Below are positions 34,099 through 36,701 of a stretch of DNA of 36,701 nt, piece by piece. The DNA comes from Salaquimonas sp. (GTDB taxonomy: Bacteria > Pseudomonadota > Alphaproteobacteria > Rhizobiales > Rhizobiaceae), in the NCBI GenBank assembly GCA_028289365.1, contig JANQQM010000069.1, positions 1 to 36,701 of the forward strand. Direction: 5' to 3'. Position 1 is the stretch's first letter, and every line of letters starts with the position of its first letter. The notes under the pieces are model-generated. The model was not told the origin of the DNA, made no database searches, and saw only the letters and a list, made by a program, of their open reading frames with translations. Made by a program: the position numbers and the translations under genes.

Positions 34099-35765
34099 AG
34101 AACAGTCGCTACCTTTCGCTGACAATCCTTGCCGGGATTTTGGTTGCCCAGGTGATAACCGGGTACAATTCCTCATTGGCCGAGGAATCCGAGCCGTTTA
34201 CCTTCGATGTGCCGATTTTTGAGGAACAGGCGGCAAGCGCCGGCATTGATCATATGTATTCGGGGCCATGGGAATATTTCGTCGGCGGCGGTGCCGCGAG
34301 CCTCGATTGCAATGGCGACCGTCTGCCTGATCTGTTTCTTGCTGGTGGCACAAATCCGGCTCAACTCTATGTCAATCGGTCGGCTGCCGGTGGCGAATTC
34401 TCATTCGAAAAGAAAGATATCGGACTATCGAGTGCGGATTTGACCAAGGTCCTGGGAGCCTATCCGATCGATATCGACAATGATGGCCAAGGTGATCTGG
34501 TAATCCTGCGATTGGGACAGAATCTTCTACTCAAAGGTGGGCCGGATTGTACTTTCTCCAAGGTAAATCGGCAGTTCACTTTCGATGGCGGAAGGGAGTG
34601 GACGACCTCATTTTCGGCGATCTGGGAAAATGATGAGAGCTTTCCCACGCTTGCATTTGGTAACTATGTCGACCGGACTGCACCGGGTTCTCCCTGGGGA
34701 ACCTGCCACGACAATATGCTCTTTAGGCCAAGTGGTTCTCTCATTCCCGACTATGGCGAGGCGTCCCCTTTGTCTCCTGGATATTGTGCGCTTTCCATCC
34801 TGTTTACCGATTGGAACCGGTCGGGCGAACCTGCGCTGCGGATTACCAATGACCGGCAATATTATCGAGGCGGGCAAGAGCAATTGTGGTCGGTTTCGCC
34901 TGGGAGAGTTGCCCGGCAATATCGCGCCAGGGACGGTTGGAAAAGCGTCAAGATCTGGGGCATGGGGATTGCCGAAGCGGATCTGGATAATGACGGCCGA
35001 CCGGAATATGCGCTGACATCGATGGGTGACACAAAACTGCAGGCGCTCAGCGAGGAGGCCCAGGAAGACCGTCCAGTCTATACCGATGTTGCATTTGAAA
35101 AGGGAGCTACGGCGCACCGTCCCTATACCGGTGAGGACTTCAAACCTTCAACCGGCTGGCACACGCAGTTTGCGGATTTCAATAATGACGGAAAAACCGA
35201 TCTCTACATTGCCAAGGGCAATGTGGAAGCAATGCCGGATTTTGCTGCCTTTGATCCAGATAATCTGTTGCTCGGCAATGGCCAGGGTGGATTTACCGAA
35301 AAGGGCGATGTTGCCGGAATAGCGCTTGACCGGCGCGGCAGGGGAGCGGTGGTTGAAGACTTCAATGCCGACGGCCAACTAGATCTGCTCGTGGTCAATC
35401 GCATGGGACCTGCCAGCCTGTTCCGCAACCGCGGAGCCAAGGTGGATTGGGGATACCGCCCCATGGGCAATTGGGTTTCGATTGAATTGCGCAATGGCGA
35501 GGTGAACCGAAATGCGATCGGCGCGCGCATTACCGTCAAGACAGGAAATCACAGCCAGACCCGAACGGTGCAAATTGGTGGCGGCCACGCATCGGGCCAG
35601 GTCGGTTTTGTTCATTTTGGTGTTGGTGTTGCCGAGCGGGCAAGCGTTCGTATTCAATGGCCGGATGGCGATTGGAGCCATGAATATCGGGTCTTTGCCA
35701 ATAATTTTGCGGTGATAGAACGCGGCAAGGATGAAGCATCCTATTGGTATCCCGCCAGCAAATGA
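34095..35765 (+). CDS. Secreted CRTAC1-family beta-propeller protein (FG-GAP/VCBS repeats plus ASPIC/UnbV domain)
   Basis: Exported protein of 556 residues. The signal peptide spans about residues 1-29 (LSLTILAGILVAQVITG to SLAEE). Five calcium-loop repeats of the FG-GAP/VCBS type are visible: DCNGDRLPDL, DIDNDGQGDL, DLDNDGRPEY, DFNNDGKTDL and DFNADGQLDL, implying a seven-blade integrin-like propeller. The C-terminal NRNAIGARITVKTG, IGGGHASGQ and RIQWPDGD are the ASPIC/UnbV domain. Such CRTAC1-like proteins are widespread but their role is poorly known. The ATGA overlap with the di-heme cytochrome gene suggests they act together outside the cytoplasmic membrane. Confidence 0.9.
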   Translation: MKNSRYLSLTILAGILVAQVITGYNSSLAEESEPFTFDVPIFEEQAASAGIDHMYSGPWEYFVGGGAASLDCNGDRLPDLFLAGGTNPAQLYVNRSAAGGEFSFEKKDIGLSSADLTKVLGAYPIDIDNDGQGDLVILRLGQNLLLKGGPDCTFSKVNRQFTFDGGREWTTSFSAIWENDESFPTLAFGNYVDRTAPGSPWGTCHDNMLFRPSGSLIPDYGEASPLSPGYCALSILFTDWNRSGEPALRITNDRQYYRGGQEQLWSVSPGRVARQYRARDGWKSVKIWGMGIAEADLDNDGRPEYALTSMGDTKLQALSEEAQEDRPVYTDVAFEKGATAHRPYTGEDFKPSTGWHTQFADFNNDGKTDLYIAKGNVEAMPDFAAFDPDNLLLGNGQGGFTEKGDVAGIALDRRGRGAVVEDFNADGQLDLLVVNRMGPASLFRNRGAKVDWGYRPMGNWVSIELRNGEVNRNAIGARITVKTGNHSQTRTVQIGGGHASGQVGFVHFGVGVAERASVRIQWPDGDWSHEYRVFANNFAVIERGKDEASYWYPASK

Positions 35766-35869
35766 TTGGAACAACCGGCGGTTACCCGGTGCCAATATCA
35801 CAATTCACTGTAAATTAATCATACTCCGATAAGCTGAGCGGGCTTGGAAATTGCTTTGGGGGTTGTTCC

Positions 35870-36701
35870 TTGAAAAGGACGCAAAGCACAAATCATATCC
35901 GTGTTCGATATGTGCTCAGCCTTTTGCTGATTGCCGGTCTGGGCATTGGATTTGGATTTGTTTTTAATCAGAAAAATCAGGAAGTTGGCTGGCTTGTCGA
36001 AACCGGCGGAAAGCTGTTCGAGCTTAATCAGGTGTCCGAACACCTGGGCGATACAGCACGACAATTGCAATTCACCACAGAAACGGGGCGTTATGAACCG
36101 CTAATCGACAAAATCAATGTGCAACGGGTTCAGCTCGAAAAATCGATCAAGGAGGTTGCAGCAGCGATCTCCAAAGTTCATTCGGAATCCAGTCTTGGGT
36201 TGGTAGAGGTGATGGCAATCGAGGGGCGCATCACCGAGGCTTATAACGTGCTTGTCGAGCGCGTCGACAAACTCAATGAACGGCATCGACAAATTGTAAG
36301 TGAACGCGCCGGAAGTCAGATTTCAGGTAGAAATCGGTTTGACGTCGTTTCGCCCTATGCATTGGCAGCTTCCCGGATCCACCAACAGGATGAGCAGGTA
36401 ATCGATACCCAGCGCAACAGGCAACGATCCTATATCGACGCCCGATTACTTTCGCTCTCCGATGGGATAAAGACGATCACCGAATTGTTTGTTCTTTCGT
36501 TGGCAGGCCTTCTCTTGCTGGTTGGTGCCTTGATCTTCCTGCCGATGGAACGGTTGATCAGACAACAGTTCAAGACACTGGAAACTGCCAGCGAGAGGAT
36601 AAAGACCGCTGATCGCGCCAAGTCTGAATTTCTTGCCAATATGAGCCATGAGATCCGCACGCCGATGAACGGTGTGATGGGCATGGCCGAACTGCTGGCG
36701 C
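35870..36701 (+). CDS. Membrane sensor histidine kinase (3' truncated by window end)
   Basis: The frame is open from 35819 to the end of the window, and the first good start is TTG 35870, 7 bases after GGGGG. The 277 visible residues show a first membrane helix at about 14-33 ([19 protein letters not shown]), a 165-residue helical sensor region, a second helix at about 199-219 ([20 protein letters not shown]), a short charged linker without an obvious HAMP domain, and a HisKA dimerisation/phosphoacceptor motif [15 protein letters not shown] with H260. The HATPase domain, and any receiver domain (this H-box type is common in hybrid kinases), lie beyond the window. Signal and partner are unknown. 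It starts 104 bases after the CRTAC1-type gene on the same strand. Confidence 0.85.
   Translation, partial: MKRTQSTNHIRVRYVLSLLLIAGLGIGFGFVFNQKNQEVGWLVETGGKLFELNQVSEHLGDTARQLQFTTETGRYEPLIDKINVQRVQLEKSIKEVAAAISKVHSESSLGLVEVMAIEGRITEAYNVLVERVDKLNERHRQIVSERAGSQISGRNRFDVVSPYALAASRIHQQDEQVIDTQRNRQRSYIDARLLSLSDGIKTITELFVLSLAGLLLLVGALIFLPMERLIRQQFKTLETASERIKTADRAKSEFLANMSHEIRTPMNGVMGMAELLA

Noticed and set aside
35771-35790. ACCGG-CGGTTAC-CCGGT after the CRTAC1-type gene as terminator
   Set aside because: The stem is only 5 pairs and no T run follows; too weak to call.

Overview
The window is 36.7 kb of chromosomal DNA from an alphaproteobacterium, most likely in or near the Hyphomicrobiales (inference). 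Grounds: the fused indolepyruvate ferredoxin oxidoreductase beside an Lrp regulator, the urtABCDE urea transporter with a long UrtB, the xylose set xylFHG-BA under a divergent ROK regulator, class III alcohol dehydrogenase, and moderate GC with strong Shine-Dalgarno sites. It is dense with metabolic and transport genes. I see no rRNA, tRNA, phage, insertion sequence or CRISPR array.

Left part (1-8.8 kb): the 3' part of an MFS exporter, guanine deaminase (guaD), a convergent amidase-signature hydrolase, a small secreted alpha/beta-hydrolase, a stand-alone Lrp-type ligand-binding (RAM) protein, and the two xanthine dehydrogenase subunits xdhA and xdhB. guaD plus xdhAB is a guanine to xanthine to urate route.

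Middle part (8.9-19 kb): glutathione-dependent formaldehyde dehydrogenase, a small XRE-type regulator, a long-chain acyl-CoA synthetase with a basic repetitive N-terminal tail, indolepyruvate ferredoxin oxidoreductase (fused) with its Lrp/AsnC neighbour, the tRNA U34 hydroxylase TrhO and a MalY/PatB-type C-S lyase.

Nitrogen and sugar transport (19-32.7 kb): urtA-B-C-D-E on the minus strand, with an excellent sigma-54 promoter 39 bases before urtA, so nitrogen (NtrC-type) control is likely and fits the purine-salvage theme. Next come xylF-H-G-B-A on the minus strand and a divergent ROK repressor gene (xylR). A perfect 11+1+11 palindrome between xylF and xylR is the probable operator. Both transporter operons carry a GC-rich hairpin directly after the binding-protein gene, which probably sets binding protein above permease.

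Right part (32.7-36.7 kb): xylR overlaps by ATGA a secreted di-heme cytochrome (di-heme oxidoreductase/putative peroxidase type). That gene in turn overlaps by ATGA a secreted Ca-binding beta-propeller protein of the CRTAC1 / ASPIC-UnbV type. This translationally coupled trio is the most unusual arrangement in the window and the best candidate for an undescribed function. A membrane histidine kinase with a TTG start runs off the right edge.
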